From positions 124,001-188,000 of the forward strand of contig JAFUIR010000011.1 in assembly GCA_017468395.1 (NCBI GenBank): a stretch of 64,000 bases of DNA. Direction: 5' to 3'. Each line of letters starts with the position of its first letter. Position 1 is the stretch's first letter. The DNA comes from Lachnospiraceae bacterium (lineage in GTDB: Bacteria > Bacillota > Clostridia > Lachnospirales > Lachnospiraceae). The translations under genes were made by a program, and so were the position numbers. Positions 26,745-35,915 of this stretch are shown here, in pieces. The notes beneath the pieces were generated by a model. The model was not told where the DNA came from, made no database searches, and worked only from the letters and a program-made list of their open reading frames with translations.

Positions 26745-28231
26745 AAGTCATAATCCCTAAATCTGGAGGGTCTTTTTGCCCGTTTTCTGCGGCGCTTTCT
26801 GTTCTTTTGCCAACCGCGTCTGGTGCGGGTGTCGTCCCTGCTTCTGCGCAGTGCAAAGTGATAATTGCGCAGAAACGCCACGATAAGAGTGATTAAAATG
26901 AGACCGCCTGCAATTCCCAAAACCCAAAGAATGACTTTAATAACGTTAATAAAAATAACATTTCCCTGAGAAGGCTCTTCTTCCGGGGCGGGTTCTTCCT
27001 GAGAGGGAATACCGCTGTCGAAAGTATAGGATGCCTGTGAATCGGAAGCTAAATCCACAGAGGCTTCTCCGATATAGTGTCCCTGATAAGTGTAAGTGAT
27101 GGCAGCTACCTGATCTTCCGTCATGGTATTATAGGAAATGGAAGACTGGGTTTCGGAAAAATCTACCGTCTTTGGCAGTGTAATACAATCCTGCGTATTT
27201 AGGGAAAGAATAGGTTTTGAACTGCCAAAAATATCAATTTCGCTGTAAAAGAAACCGGAAGTGTTTACGTTGTATTTTGTCTCAACGGAAGATACATTTA
27301 CGGTTTCAAAATTGGCAAAACCATAATCGAAGAGTGCAATAGTGTCCAGATATTGTCTGGGGGCATAATCATGAAGAACTACACAAATCAATTTTAGACC
27401 ATCTTTTTCCGCACAGGAGACAAGGCAACTTTTGGCGGAGTCGGTGTAACCGGTTTTGCTGGCTACAATATGTTCATAGGGATATTTTTTGTTTGCAAAC
27501 AATTCGTTTGTGGTGGCAGCATAAATGTCATCCGGCTGATGTTCCGCAGGAGGGATATGCAATAATCTTGTGGAGGCATATTTGCACAGCAGTTCGTTGG
27601 AAAAAAATGCTTTTCCGATCATGGCAAGGTCATAAGCCGTTGTATAGTGGTTGTCGTCAGGCAGACCGTTGGGATTTACAAAATTACTGTTAAGACACCC
27701 CAGTTCCTGTGCCCGTTCATTCATCAAAGGAATAAAATCTTCCCATGATTCCCCGCCGGAAACATGCTCGGCAACGGCAAAAGACACTTCGTTTGCGGAG
27801 GCAATCAAAATCGCACTTAATGATTGTTCCATGGTCAATTCTTCGCCCGCATCTATGGCAATATGGGAACCGCCCGGAGGATTGGAGTGAACCGCATCAT
27901 AAGAAAAGTGTACGGTTTCGTCCATGCTGCATTTTTCTGCGGCAATTAGGGCAGTAAGAATCTTGGTGGTACTGGCAGGATATTGCTTGGCATGAATATC
28001 CTTGGCATACAAAATGGCACCGGTGTTTGCATCCATCAAAATAGCAGAATCTGCTGTGACAGTGGGACCTACCGGCCAGTTTGTAATTTGGTTGGTTTGT
28101 ATGGTTTTGGCTTCCTGTCTGGCAACGGCTTCATCCATGGTTTCCGCATGAGCGGTCAAAGGGATGGCCAGTACAAATTGGAGTGCCAGAAAAGCAGTTA
28201 AAATTAGGGTTGACGGTTTCTTTATTTTCAC
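26741..28231 (-). CDS. D-alanyl-D-alanine carboxypeptidase (DacF-type)
   Basis: A penicillin-binding protein of low molecular mass that trims peptidoglycan pentapeptides outside the membrane. After a signal peptide (IPLTAHAET cleavage region), the peptidase S11 domain shows SxxK in STTKIL, SxN in SANE and KTG in SKTGYT. A C-terminal PBP5-like beta domain and an acidic spacer (EEPAPEEEPSQ) lead to a membrane helix (VILWVLGIAGGLILITLIVAF) and a 42-residue tail with about 19 Arg/Lys. The longer reading from 28279 is possible, but GTG at 28231 with an AGAAAGG site gives a normal signal peptide start. The stop overlaps the convergent exonuclease stop by 4 bases. Confidence 0.92.
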   Translation of the reverse strand: MKIKKPSTLILTAFLALQFVLAIPLTAHAETMDEAVARQEAKTIQTNQITNWPVGPTVTADSAILMDANTGAILYAKDIHAKQYPASTTKILTALIAAEKCSMDETVHFSYDAVHSNPPGGSHIAIDAGEELTMEQSLSAILIASANEVSFAVAEHVSGGESWEDFIPLMNERAQELGCLNSNFVNPNGLPDDNHYTTAYDLAMIGKAFFSNELLCKYASTRLLHIPPAEHQPDDIYAATTNELFANKKYPYEHIVASKTGYTDSAKSCLVSCAEKDGLKLICVVLHDYAPRQYLDTIALFDYGFANFETVNVSSVETKYNVNTSGFFYSEIDIFGSSKPILSLNTQDCITLPKTVDFSETQSSISYNTMTEDQVAAITYTYQGHYIGEASVDLASDSQASYTFDSGIPSQEEPAPEEEPSQGNVIFINVIKVILWVLGIAGGLILITLIVAFLRNYHFALRRSRDDTRTRRGWQKNRKRRRKRAKRPSRFRDYDF

Positions 28232-28404
28232 GGTTAAAACAACCTTTCTTTCAGGATTTAACATATTCCATAATATCATACACTATTTTTTCCGAAAACC
28301 AAAGTCCTAAATAGAAATTTGCTTTCCAATTTTAAGGAAATAGGTTATACTACAATAGAATTTTGATTTATGAAAAAGGCAAAAGATAGGACGGACAGTA
28401 AATT

Positions 28405-29043
28405 ATGCGTTTGAGAAATATTACCGGTTCCAGAGAAGTAATCGGGGAAAGTATATATGTGGTACATGAACCGGAGGAAGCCAAAGGAAAATGGCGGGAA
28501 CTTTTCGGAAACGGGAATGAATTGCACATTGAAATCGGAATGGGAAAGGGACAGTTTATTCATGCTCTGGCTGCCCAAAATCCGGATATTAACTATGTGG
28601 GCATCGAAAAGTATTCCAGCGTGCTTCTGCGTGCCATTCAAAAAATGGAGCAGGAAGAACTTCCCAATTTAAAATTTATCCGTATGGATGCAGAAGATAT
28701 TGAAAAAGTGTTTGATACCCATGAAGTGGACAAAATATACTTGAATTTTTCCGACCCGTGGCCGAAAGACAGGCATGCCAAAAGGCGGCTTCCTTCCAAA
28801 GAATTTTTGGGACGTTATGACAAGATTTTAAAACCTCAGGGAAATCTGGAGTTTAAAACTGATAACAGACCACTTTTTGATTTTGCGGTGGAGCAATTGC
28901 CCGAGGCCGGCTGGGTGGCTGATGTAATTACTTACGATTTGCACAGTGATGAGAAACTTATGGTAGGAAACATTATGACAGAGTATGAAGAGAAATTTTC
29001 TTCTATAGGAAATCCTATTTGCAAGTATATCATTCACAGATAA
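28405..29043 (+). CDS. trmB: tRNA (guanine-N7-)-methyltransferase
   Basis: A 212-residue SAM-dependent enzyme that makes m7G46 in tRNA. The SAM motif EIGMGKGQFIH (about 49-59) and GIEKYSS are followed by the family signature NFSDPWPKDRHAKRRL (about 114-129) and the late FKTDNRPLFDF. Length and order match bacterial TrmB. A weak promoter (TATACT at 28346-28351) precedes it, and it likely shares a transcript with trxA 58 bases downstream. Confidence 0.96.
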   Translation: MRLRNITGSREVIGESIYVVHEPEEAKGKWRELFGNGNELHIEIGMGKGQFIHALAAQNPDINYVGIEKYSSVLLRAIQKMEQEELPNLKFIRMDAEDIEKVFDTHEVDKIYLNFSDPWPKDRHAKRRLPSKEFLGRYDKILKPQGNLEFKTDNRPLFDFAVEQLPEAGWVADVITYDLHSDEKLMVGNIMTEYEEKFSSIGNPICKYIIHR

Positions 29044-29101
29044 AGAGATACTGATAACAAAAGATAAAAAGTGTATTTGTGCTTGGAACAGGAGGAACAA
29101 A

Positions 29102-29419
29102 ATGGAATACAAATTTACTGAATCCAATTTTCAGACAGAAGTACTGGAATCGGATATCCCGGTTTTGGTTGATTTTTATGCAGACTGGTGCGGTCCCTGC
29201 AAAATGATGGGACCTATCGTAGATGCTATGGCAGAAAAATTTGAAGGAAAGATGAAAATCGGGAAACTGAATGTGGATGATAACGGTGCGGTTGCCCAGA
29301 AATACCGTGTGGCAAGCATTCCCACTTTTATTATTTTTAAGGGCGGTGAACCTGTTGCAACTTACCTTGGTGCCATGAGCAGTGAGTCTTTGGAAGAAAA
29401 GTTAAACCAAGTGCTATAA
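29102..29419 (+). CDS. trxA: thioredoxin
   Basis: A 105-residue cytoplasmic disulfide reductase. The redox motif WCGPC (about 29-33) sits in VDFYADWCGPCKMMGP, and the cis-proline is in VASIPTFIIF (about 71-80). The length is standard. The GGAGGA ribosome binding site is 7 bases before the ATG. Confidence 0.97.
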   Translation: MEYKFTESNFQTEVLESDIPVLVDFYADWCGPCKMMGPIVDAMAEKFEGKMKIGKLNVDDNGAVAQKYRVASIPTFIIFKGGEPVATYLGAMSSESLEEKLNQVL

Positions 29420-29652
29420 ATGGCGGAAAACTTGCAAAACAAGAAAAAGCAGGAAAAATTTGCAAGTTTTGTTAAAATTGACTTGCAAAACCAAATGGAA
29501 AAGATTTACAGTAAAACTTTTTGGTGATAGGGCTTAAATGTGGGAAAACAGGGAAAAATAGATGGTTTATCCCAGTGTGGAAATTAAATAACAAGTGGTA
29601 TTTATAAGAAAAAAGGTTTGCGGGATAAAAAGAAACTTGCAAACCTTTTTTT
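29420..29652 (+). other. gene-free gap with TTGCAA repeats and a terminator
   Basis: No coding region is seen in the 343 bases after trxA. AAAACTTGCAAA (29427-29438) and TTTGCAAGTTTT (29459-29470) form a perfect 12-base inverted repeat. Further ACTTGCAAA copies occur at 29481 and 29635. AAAAAAGGTTTGC (29609-29621) with GCAAACCTTTTTTT (29639-29652) is a strong intrinsic terminator, so the stretch from about 29480 to 29652 could be a small RNA or just the long 3' end of the trmB-trxA transcript. Confidence 0.5.
29609..29652 (+). terminator. terminator upstream of ftsH
   Basis: A 13-base A/T-flanked stem (GGTTTGC with GCAAACC extended by A-run/T-run) is followed by seven Ts. Confidence 0.85.
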
Positions 29653-29695
29653 AGACATTTTTAATAGATGTCACGATATTTTCACAAATACTCTA

Positions 29696-29724
29696 TTGAT
29701 TTATCCAGTCCCAAAACCTATAAT
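29696..29724 (+). promoter_or_regulatory. sigma-A promoter of ftsH
   Basis: TTGATT (29696-29701), a 17-base spacer and a perfect TATAAT (29719-29724) lie about 30 bases before the ftsH start. Confidence 0.82.
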
Positions 29725-29762
29725 AAAATAGATTTATTATAGATAAAAGAAACGGAGTTAAT

Positions 29763-31931
29763 ATGGACAATAATACGAATCGTTATGACAACGGAAATGG
29801 CTATAACGGTGGAAACGGAAATAACGGCCAAGGTGGCAATAACGGACAGAGAGGTCCGGGAAACGGGAATGGACAAAATCCTAAAAAGGCAAATGTGATT
29901 TTGTTTCTCATTGCTACCATGATTACCCTTTTGTGCATGAGTTATTTTATGCAGGCGGCGACTTCCGCCCAGACCGAGCAGGTTAGTTATAGCCAGTTTA
30001 TCGGATGGGTAGATGAAGGAAAAGTTGAAAAGGTGCAGTTTGGTGCAGACCGTATTAATATTTCCTTAAAAGAAGAAGAGGAGCAGGGTACGAATCCTTA
30101 TGCGGCGTTGTTCCCCTTGTCAAAACCGGAAACCATCTATTACACCGCTTTGGTGGAAGATGATACATTGACACAGCGGTTGGATGAGGCCGGTGTGGAA
30201 GTGTGGGGGTACCTGCCTGACAACACCAGTTTTCTCTTGGAGATTTTTCTTTATTATATTTTACCTTTGATAATGGTTTGGGTATTGCTTAGTTTTCTGT
30301 TCCGCAAAATGTCCAAGGGCGGTGGTCCCATGGGCGTGGGCAAGAGCAATGCAAAGGTTTATGTGCAGAAGGAAACCGGCGTTACCTTTAAGGATGTAGC
30401 GGGAGAAGACGAGGCAAAAGAATCTCTGGTGGAAGTGGTAGATTTCCTGCATAATCCTGCAAAATATACCAAAATCGGTGCAAAACTTCCCAAGGGTGCG
30501 CTTCTTGTAGGACCTCCCGGAACAGGTAAGACCTTGTTGGCAAAAGCCGTGGCAGGCGAAGCAGGAGTTCCCTTCTTTTCCCTGACCGGTTCTGACTTTA
30601 TTGAATTGTATGTGGGTGTAGGAGCATCCCGCGTTCGTGATTTGTTTAAAGAAGCGACAAAAAATGCTCCCTGCATTATTTTCATTGATGAGATTGATGC
30701 CATCGGACGAAGCCGTGATTCCAAATACGGCGGCGGAAACGAAGAGCGTGAGCAGACTTTGAACCAGCTTTTGTCCGAAATGGATGGTTTTGATTCTTCC
30801 AAGGGTGTACTGGTTATTGGTGCTACCAACCGCCCCGAAATACTGGATAAGGCGCTTCTTCGTCCCGGACGTTTTGACAGACGTATTATCGTGGATAAGC
30901 CCGACCTCAAAGGCCGTGTAGATATTTTGAAGGTTCATGCCAAGGATGTAAAAATGGATGAAACCGTTGATTTTGATGCTATCGCGTTGGCAACCAGCGG
31001 CGCAGTGGGTTCCGACCTTGCCAATATGATTAACGAAGCCGCAATCAATGCAGTAAAAGAAGGCCGGGAATATGTGTGCCAGAAGGATTTGTTTGATGCA
31101 GTAGAGCAGGTGCTTGTGGGTAAAGAAAAGAAAGACCGCATTATGAGCAAGGAAGAGCGCAGAATTGTTTCTTACCATGAGGTGGGTCATGCCCTCGTAA
31201 GTGCCCTTCAGAAAAATTCCGAGCCGGTTCAGAAAATTACTATTGTTCCCAGAACTATGGGTGCGTTAGGTTATGTAATGCATGTTCCCGAGGAAGAGAA
31301 GTATCTGAATACGGAAGCGGAGCTTAGAGATATGCTGGTAGGACTGGTAGCAGGCCGTGCTGCGGAAGAAATTGTGTTTGATACCGTTACCAGCGGCGCT
31401 GCAAATGATATCGAGAAGGCAACAAATATTGCAAGATCTATGATAACCCAATATGGTATGAGCAAGAAATTTGGTCTTATCGGTCTGGCTACCGTGCAGA
31501 GCAGATATTTAGACGGCTCCGCAACCTTGAATTGCAGCGATGCCACTGCGGCGGAAATTGATCAGGAAGTTATCGCCATTTTGAAGGAAAGTTATGAAAA
31601 AGCGTTGGAACTGCTGAGAGAAAACCGCTCCGTTATGGATAAATTGGCAGAGTTTTTGATTGAAAAAGAAACCATTACCGGCAAGGAATTTATGCAGATT
31701 TACCGCAAGGAAAAAGGAATTCCCGAGCCCGAGGAGAAAAAAGAGGAAACTTCCGAAACTGCGGAAGAATCTGGAGAAACCACGGAATCTAATGAAACCA
31801 AGGAATCCAATGAAACGAAGCAATCTGTGGATACCACATCCAAGGAAGATGCGACTGTTGCACAAGCCGGGGAAACAGAGCCGGTGAGCGAAAGACCGGT
31901 AGGAGTTTTTTCCAACAAAACCATAGAATAA
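29763..31931 (+). CDS. ftsH: ATP-dependent zinc metalloprotease FtsH
   Basis: A 722-residue membrane-bound AAA+ protease degrading unassembled membrane and regulatory proteins. It has transmembrane helices at about 45-62 and 158-183, Walker A GPPGTGKT at about 250-257, Walker B IIFIDEID, SRH block ATNRPEILDKALLRPGRFDR, and the zinc site HEVGH at 472-476. Two tails are unusual: an Asn/Gly-rich N-terminus (residues 1-43), and a C-terminus (about 660-722) rich in Glu, Thr and Ser with repeated ESNETK-like units. It has its own promoter and terminator. HflK and HflC homologues, which modulate FtsH in other bacteria, are encoded at 42920-44802. Confidence 0.97.
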   Translation: MDNNTNRYDNGNGYNGGNGNNGQGGNNGQRGPGNGNGQNPKKANVILFLIATMITLLCMSYFMQAATSAQTEQVSYSQFIGWVDEGKVEKVQFGADRINISLKEEEEQGTNPYAALFPLSKPETIYYTALVEDDTLTQRLDEAGVEVWGYLPDNTSFLLEIFLYYILPLIMVWVLLSFLFRKMSKGGGPMGVGKSNAKVYVQKETGVTFKDVAGEDEAKESLVEVVDFLHNPAKYTKIGAKLPKGALLVGPPGTGKTLLAKAVAGEAGVPFFSLTGSDFIELYVGVGASRVRDLFKEATKNAPCIIFIDEIDAIGRSRDSKYGGGNEEREQTLNQLLSEMDGFDSSKGVLVIGATNRPEILDKALLRPGRFDRRIIVDKPDLKGRVDILKVHAKDVKMDETVDFDAIALATSGAVGSDLANMINEAAINAVKEGREYVCQKDLFDAVEQVLVGKEKKDRIMSKEERRIVSYHEVGHALVSALQKNSEPVQKITIVPRTMGALGYVMHVPEEEKYLNTEAELRDMLVGLVAGRAAEEIVFDTVTSGAANDIEKATNIARSMITQYGMSKKFGLIGLATVQSRYLDGSATLNCSDATAAEIDQEVIAILKESYEKALELLRENRSVMDKLAEFLIEKETITGKEFMQIYRKEKGIPEPEEKKEETSETAEESGETTESNETKESNETKQSVDTTSKEDATVAQAGETEPVSERPVGVFSNKTIE

Positions 31932-31955
31932 ACTTTTATAAACAATTTTAAATGT

Positions 31956-31999
31956 AAAACCACAGTGAAACTTTGAAAAAAGTTATGCTGTGGTTTTTT
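31956..31999 (+). terminator. terminator after ftsH
   Basis: AAAACCACAG (31956-31965) pairs with CTGTGGTTTT (31988-31997), with inner AACTTT/AAAGTT pairing and a T-run. Confidence 0.88.
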
Positions 32000-32011
32000 A
32001 TTGTCAAGTCT

Positions 32012-32039
32012 TTTACATCGTAAAACACTATGATAAAAT
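32012..32039 (+). promoter_or_regulatory. candidate promoter of uvrC
   Basis: TTTACA (32012-32017), a 16-base spacer and TAAAAT (32034-32039) lie about 30 bases before the start codon. Confidence 0.45.
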
Positions 32040-32067
32040 TAAATAGATGAGTTTTTAGGAGGTACAC

Positions 32068-33939
32068 ATGGCTTTCAATTTTGAAGAAGAATTGAAAAAA
32101 CTGCCGGACAAGCCGGGAGTTTATATTATGCGGGACGAAAAAGATACCATTCTTTATGTGGGTAAAGCCATTAATCTGCGCAGTCGTGTGCGCTCTTATT
32201 TTCGTGCCAATATTGGCAGAGGTCCCGCCATTGATAAAATGGTTACATTGATTGACCGCTTTGAATATATTGTGACGGACTCGGAATTGGAAGCGTTGGT
32301 ACTGGAGAATAACCTCATTAAAGAACATTCTCCCAAGTATAACACTCTGCTTAAGGATGATAAGACTTACCCTTATATTAAAGTGACCGTGGCAGAAGAT
32401 TTCCCCCGGATTTTGTTTGTCAGGGAAATGAAAAAGGACCGGGCAAAATATTTTGGTCCTTACACAAGTGCAACGGCGGTAAAAGATACCATTGAACTAT
32501 TGAATAAATTGTATCAACTGCGCACCTGCAACAGGAATTTGCCCAGAGATATAGGGCTGGACAGACCCTGCCTGAACTATCATATTAAGCAGTGCCTGGC
32601 GCCTTGTCAGGGCAATATCAGTAAAGAGCAGTACCGGCTGCAGGTGGAGGGCGCACTGGAATTTTTGAGCGGCAATTACGGAAACCTTTTGAAAGATTTG
32701 GAAGGAAAAATGCAACAGGCGGCGGAAAATCTGGAGTTTGAGGAGGCTGCAAAATACAGGGACTTATACAACAGTGTTAAATCCGTTTCCCAGAAACAGA
32801 AAATTAATGAGGGAGTGGGCGAAGATAAAGACATTATCGCTCTTTCCAAGGATGATTACGATGCCGTGGTGCAGGTATTTTTTATCCGTGACGGTAAGTT
32901 AATCGGCAGAGAACATTTTTATATGACACATGTGTCAGGCGTTTCTAAAGAGGCGATTTTAGAAGATTTTATTAAACAGTTTTATGCGGGAACGCCTTTT
33001 ATTCCCAAGGAACTGATGCTCCAGTACGAAGTGGAAGACATGGAACTTTTGGAAAAATGGCTGGGAAGTAAGAGGGGAAGCCGGGTTTACCTGCGAGTGC
33101 CCAAAAAGGGAAGCAAGGAAAAATTGTTGGAACTGGCGGCAAAAAATGCTTCTTTGGTACTCAGTCAGGACAGGGAAAAAATGAAACGGGAAGAGGGCAG
33201 AACCATTGGTGCGGTAAAAGAAATCGCCGCCCTTTTGGGATTGGAGCAGGTAAACCGCATGGAGGCTTTCGATATTTCCAACATCAGCGGTTTTGAAAAT
33301 GTAGGTTCCATGGTGGTGTACGAAAAAGGAAAGCCCAAGCGCAGTGATTACCGTAAGTTTAAAATCCGTACGGTATCCGGTCCCGATGACTATGCCTGCA
33401 TGAAGGAAGTGCTTACCAGACGCTTTGTCCACGGTATGGAGGAGACGAAAACTTTGGAAGATAAAGAACTGGGTGCGGAATTTGGAAGTTTTACTAAATT
33501 TCCGGACCTGCTTTTGATGGACGGCGGTAAAGGACAGGTAAATATTGCCTTGGAAGTGCTTCGGGAATTGCGCATCGACATCCCGGTCTGCGGAATGGTA
33601 AAAGACGATAACCACAGAACCCGGGGACTCTATTATCAAAACGAAGAGATAGATATTGATACCCGTTCGGAAGGATTTAAACTGATTACTCGGATTCAGG
33701 ATGAAGCCCATAGATTTGCCATAGAGTACCACCGGTCACTTCGCAGCAAATCCCAGGTGAAATCCGTGTTGGATGAAATTCCGGGAGTGGGACCGTCCAG
33801 ACGTAAAGCACTTATGAGGTATTTTAAATCGATTGAGGAAATCCGTGAAGCACAGGTAGACGAATTGACACAGGTTCCCGAGATTCCGCAGAATGTGGCG
33901 GAAGAGATTTACAGTTTTTTTCGGAAGCAAAAGAAATAA
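32068..33939 (+). CDS. uvrC: excinuclease ABC subunit C
   Basis: The 623-residue nucleotide-excision-repair nuclease that makes both incisions in UvrB-bound damaged DNA. The GIY-YIG domain is N-terminal ([19 protein letters not shown], about 12-30). A Cys cluster ([13 protein letters not shown]) and a UVR domain (about 205-235; [11 protein letters not shown]) follow. The RNase H-like nuclease domain starts around [11 protein letters not shown] (about 395), and paired HhH motifs lie at the end ([18 protein letters not shown]). Length is normal. An AGGAGG site precedes the ATG. Confidence 0.97.
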   Translation: MAFNFEEELKKLPDKPGVYIMRDEKDTILYVGKAINLRSRVRSYFRANIGRGPAIDKMVTLIDRFEYIVTDSELEALVLENNLIKEHSPKYNTLLKDDKTYPYIKVTVAEDFPRILFVREMKKDRAKYFGPYTSATAVKDTIELLNKLYQLRTCNRNLPRDIGLDRPCLNYHIKQCLAPCQGNISKEQYRLQVEGALEFLSGNYGNLLKDLEGKMQQAAENLEFEEAAKYRDLYNSVKSVSQKQKINEGVGEDKDIIALSKDDYDAVVQVFFIRDGKLIGREHFYMTHVSGVSKEAILEDFIKQFYAGTPFIPKELMLQYEVEDMELLEKWLGSKRGSRVYLRVPKKGSKEKLLELAAKNASLVLSQDREKMKREEGRTIGAVKEIAALLGLEQVNRMEAFDISNISGFENVGSMVVYEKGKPKRSDYRKFKIRTVSGPDDYACMKEVLTRRFVHGMEETKTLEDKELGAEFGSFTKFPDLLLMDGGKGQVNIALEVLRELRIDIPVCGMVKDDNHRTRGLYYQNEEIDIDTRSEGFKLITRIQDEAHRFAIEYHRSLRSKSQVKSVLDEIPGVGPSRRKALMRYFKSIEEIREAQVDELTQVPEIPQNVAEEIYSFFRKQKK

Positions 33940-34009
33940 TTTCAGTTCACATGTTTTGCCTTGTGTGATAAAATAAAAACAATGAAAAGAAAATGGAGAG
34001 GGTGCGGAT

Positions 34010-34954
34010 ATGGCAAGCGTAAAATTAGTTGACTTCATTGAAAAAATGAAACTGGAGAATCTGACACCGGAAATCGAACTGAAAGGGATTAAAATGACCC
34101 AGTCCGATATTAACAGACCGGCGCTTCAGATGACAGGGTATTTTGAGCATTTTGATTCAACCCGTGTGCAAGTAATCGGATTTGTGGAATACACATATAT
34201 GGAAGGCATGAGTGACGAGGAAAAGAAAATCCGTTACGACAAATTTATGTCCTATGAGGTGCCTTGTGTAATTTTCAGCCGTGATTTGAAGCCGGATGAA
34301 ATATTCATGGAGGTTGCAAGAAAATATAACAGACCGGTTCTTTCCACCAAAATGACAACTTCCGCATTTACTGCCGAAGCAATCAGATGGCTGAATGTTA
34401 AACTTGCGCCCTGTATTTCCGTGCACGGTGTATTGGTGGACGTATACGGCGAAGGCGTACTGATTACCGGTGAAAGCGGTATCGGTAAATCCGAGGCGGC
34501 GCTGGAACTGATTAAGAGAGGACACCGTCTGGTAACTGACGATGTGGTGGAACTGCGTAAAGTCAGTGATGAAACTCTGGTGGGCAGCGCACCGGATATT
34601 ACAAAGCATTTTATCGAACTTCGCGGCATCGGCATTGTGGACGTGAAGGCTCTGTTTGGTGCATCCAGCGTAAAAGATACCCAGCAGGTGGATTTGGTAA
34701 TCCGCCTTGAAGAGTGGGATAAAGACAGGGAATATGACAGACTGGGACTGGAGCAGGAGTATACGGAATATCTCGGTAACAAGGTGGTATGCCACACACT
34801 GCCTATCCGTCCGGGACGTAATCTGGCAGTGATTTGTGAATCCGCAGCGGTAAACCACCGTCAGAAGAAGATGGGCTATAATGCGGCGCAGGAATTGTAT
34901 GCCCGTGTACAGAATTCTTTGGCAAAGAGAAGAGAGGAAGATGACGATGAATAA
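34010..34954 (+). CDS. hprK: HPr kinase/phosphorylase
   Basis: A 314-residue bifunctional enzyme that phosphorylates and dephosphorylates Ser46 of HPr and Crh, the trigger of CcpA-dependent catabolite repression. The Walker A GESGIGKSE (about 154-162), the general base region HRLVTDDVVEL and the family signature ELRGIGIVDVKALFG (about 203-217) are intact. It heads a cluster with glk, murB, rapZ, whiA and a Crh-like protein, and overlaps the glk start by 8 bases, indicating coupling. Confidence 0.97.
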   Translation: MASVKLVDFIEKMKLENLTPEIELKGIKMTQSDINRPALQMTGYFEHFDSTRVQVIGFVEYTYMEGMSDEEKKIRYDKFMSYEVPCVIFSRDLKPDEIFMEVARKYNRPVLSTKMTTSAFTAEAIRWLNVKLAPCISVHGVLVDVYGEGVLITGESGIGKSEAALELIKRGHRLVTDDVVELRKVSDETLVGSAPDITKHFIELRGIGIVDVKALFGASSVKDTQQVDLVIRLEEWDKDREYDRLGLEQEYTEYLGNKVVCHTLPIRPGRNLAVICESAAVNHRQKKMGYNAAQELYARVQNSLAKRREEDDDE

Positions 34955-35894
34955 ATACATTTTTGGAGTAGATATCGGTGGAACCACCGTTAAAATGGGA
35001 CTTTTTGATATGAACGGAAATGTGCTGGATAAATGGGAAATCCCTACTGTAACAGCCAATGACGGTGAGCGTATTTTGCCTGATATTGCAGACAGTATAA
35101 AAGCGAAGATGGCTTCCGAAGATATTGCCCTTGATGAAGTGGCAGGTGTTGGTCTGGGAGCGCCCGGTCCTGTAGATGCGGAAGGTGTGATTTACAAGAC
35201 GGCCAATCTTGGCTGGGATACAGTGTTTAGTATTCCCGATGCCATGAGAAAGTTTATCGACTTGCCTGTGGTTGCAGGAAATGATGCCAATGTGGCAGCC
35301 CTTGGAGAAATGTGGCAGGGAGGCGGCAAAGGCTACAAAGATATGGTTATGGTAACTCTCGGAACCGGCGTAGGCGGTGGCATTATTGCAAACGGCAGAA
35401 TGATAACAGGTGCAACCGGCGCAGGAGGGGAAATCGGTCATATCCATGTGGAAGATAACGAGACAGACGAGTGCGGTTGCCACAATATCGGTTGTCTGGA
35501 GCAGTATGCTTCTGCTACCGGTGTGGTAAGACTGGCCAGAAAGCGTCTGGAAAAAGATGATACCCCCAGCGTCATGAGAGATGGTGTTCTCAGCGCAAAA
35601 TTAGTATTTGACTCCGTAAAATTCGGAGATAAAGTAGCTATTGAAGTGGCAGAACAGTTCGGACAGTACCTGGGCAAGGGTCTGGCTGCCATTGCAGGGG
35701 TTGTAAATCCCCAAGCCTTTGTTGTGGGCGGAGGCGTGTCCAAAGCAGGAGAAGTCCTCTTTGAGTACATAAAGCCCTACTACATGCAGTATGCTTTCCG
35801 CGGATGCAGAGACGCAGAATTTGTACTTGCGACTTTGGGAAATGATGCAGGAATCTATGGTGCTGCAAAATTAGTGTTAGATAGTGTAAAATAA
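34947..35894 (+). CDS. glk: ROK-family glucokinase
   Basis: A 315-residue cytoplasmic sugar kinase making glucose 6-phosphate. The ATP-binding motif FGVDIGGTTVKMGLF (about 5-19), the ROK catalytic region GNDANVAALGEM, VTLGTGVGGGI, and the zinc-binding ECGCHNIGCLEQYAS (about 172-186) are all present. Earlier in-frame starts exist, but GAGAGGAAG at 34932-34940 suits ATG 34947 and gives the usual MNKYIFGVDIGG start. It is co-translated with hprK. Confidence 0.95.
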   Translation: MNKYIFGVDIGGTTVKMGLFDMNGNVLDKWEIPTVTANDGERILPDIADSIKAKMASEDIALDEVAGVGLGAPGPVDAEGVIYKTANLGWDTVFSIPDAMRKFIDLPVVAGNDANVAALGEMWQGGGKGYKDMVMVTLGTGVGGGIIANGRMITGATGAGGEIGHIHVEDNETDECGCHNIGCLEQYASATGVVRLARKRLEKDDTPSVMRDGVLSAKLVFDSVKFGDKVAIEVAEQFGQYLGKGLAAIAGVVNPQAFVVGGGVSKAGEVLFEYIKPYYMQYAFRGCRDAEFVLATLGNDAGIYGAAKLVLDSVK

Positions 35895-35915
35895 GAAACA
35901 GACATAGAGGTAAAA

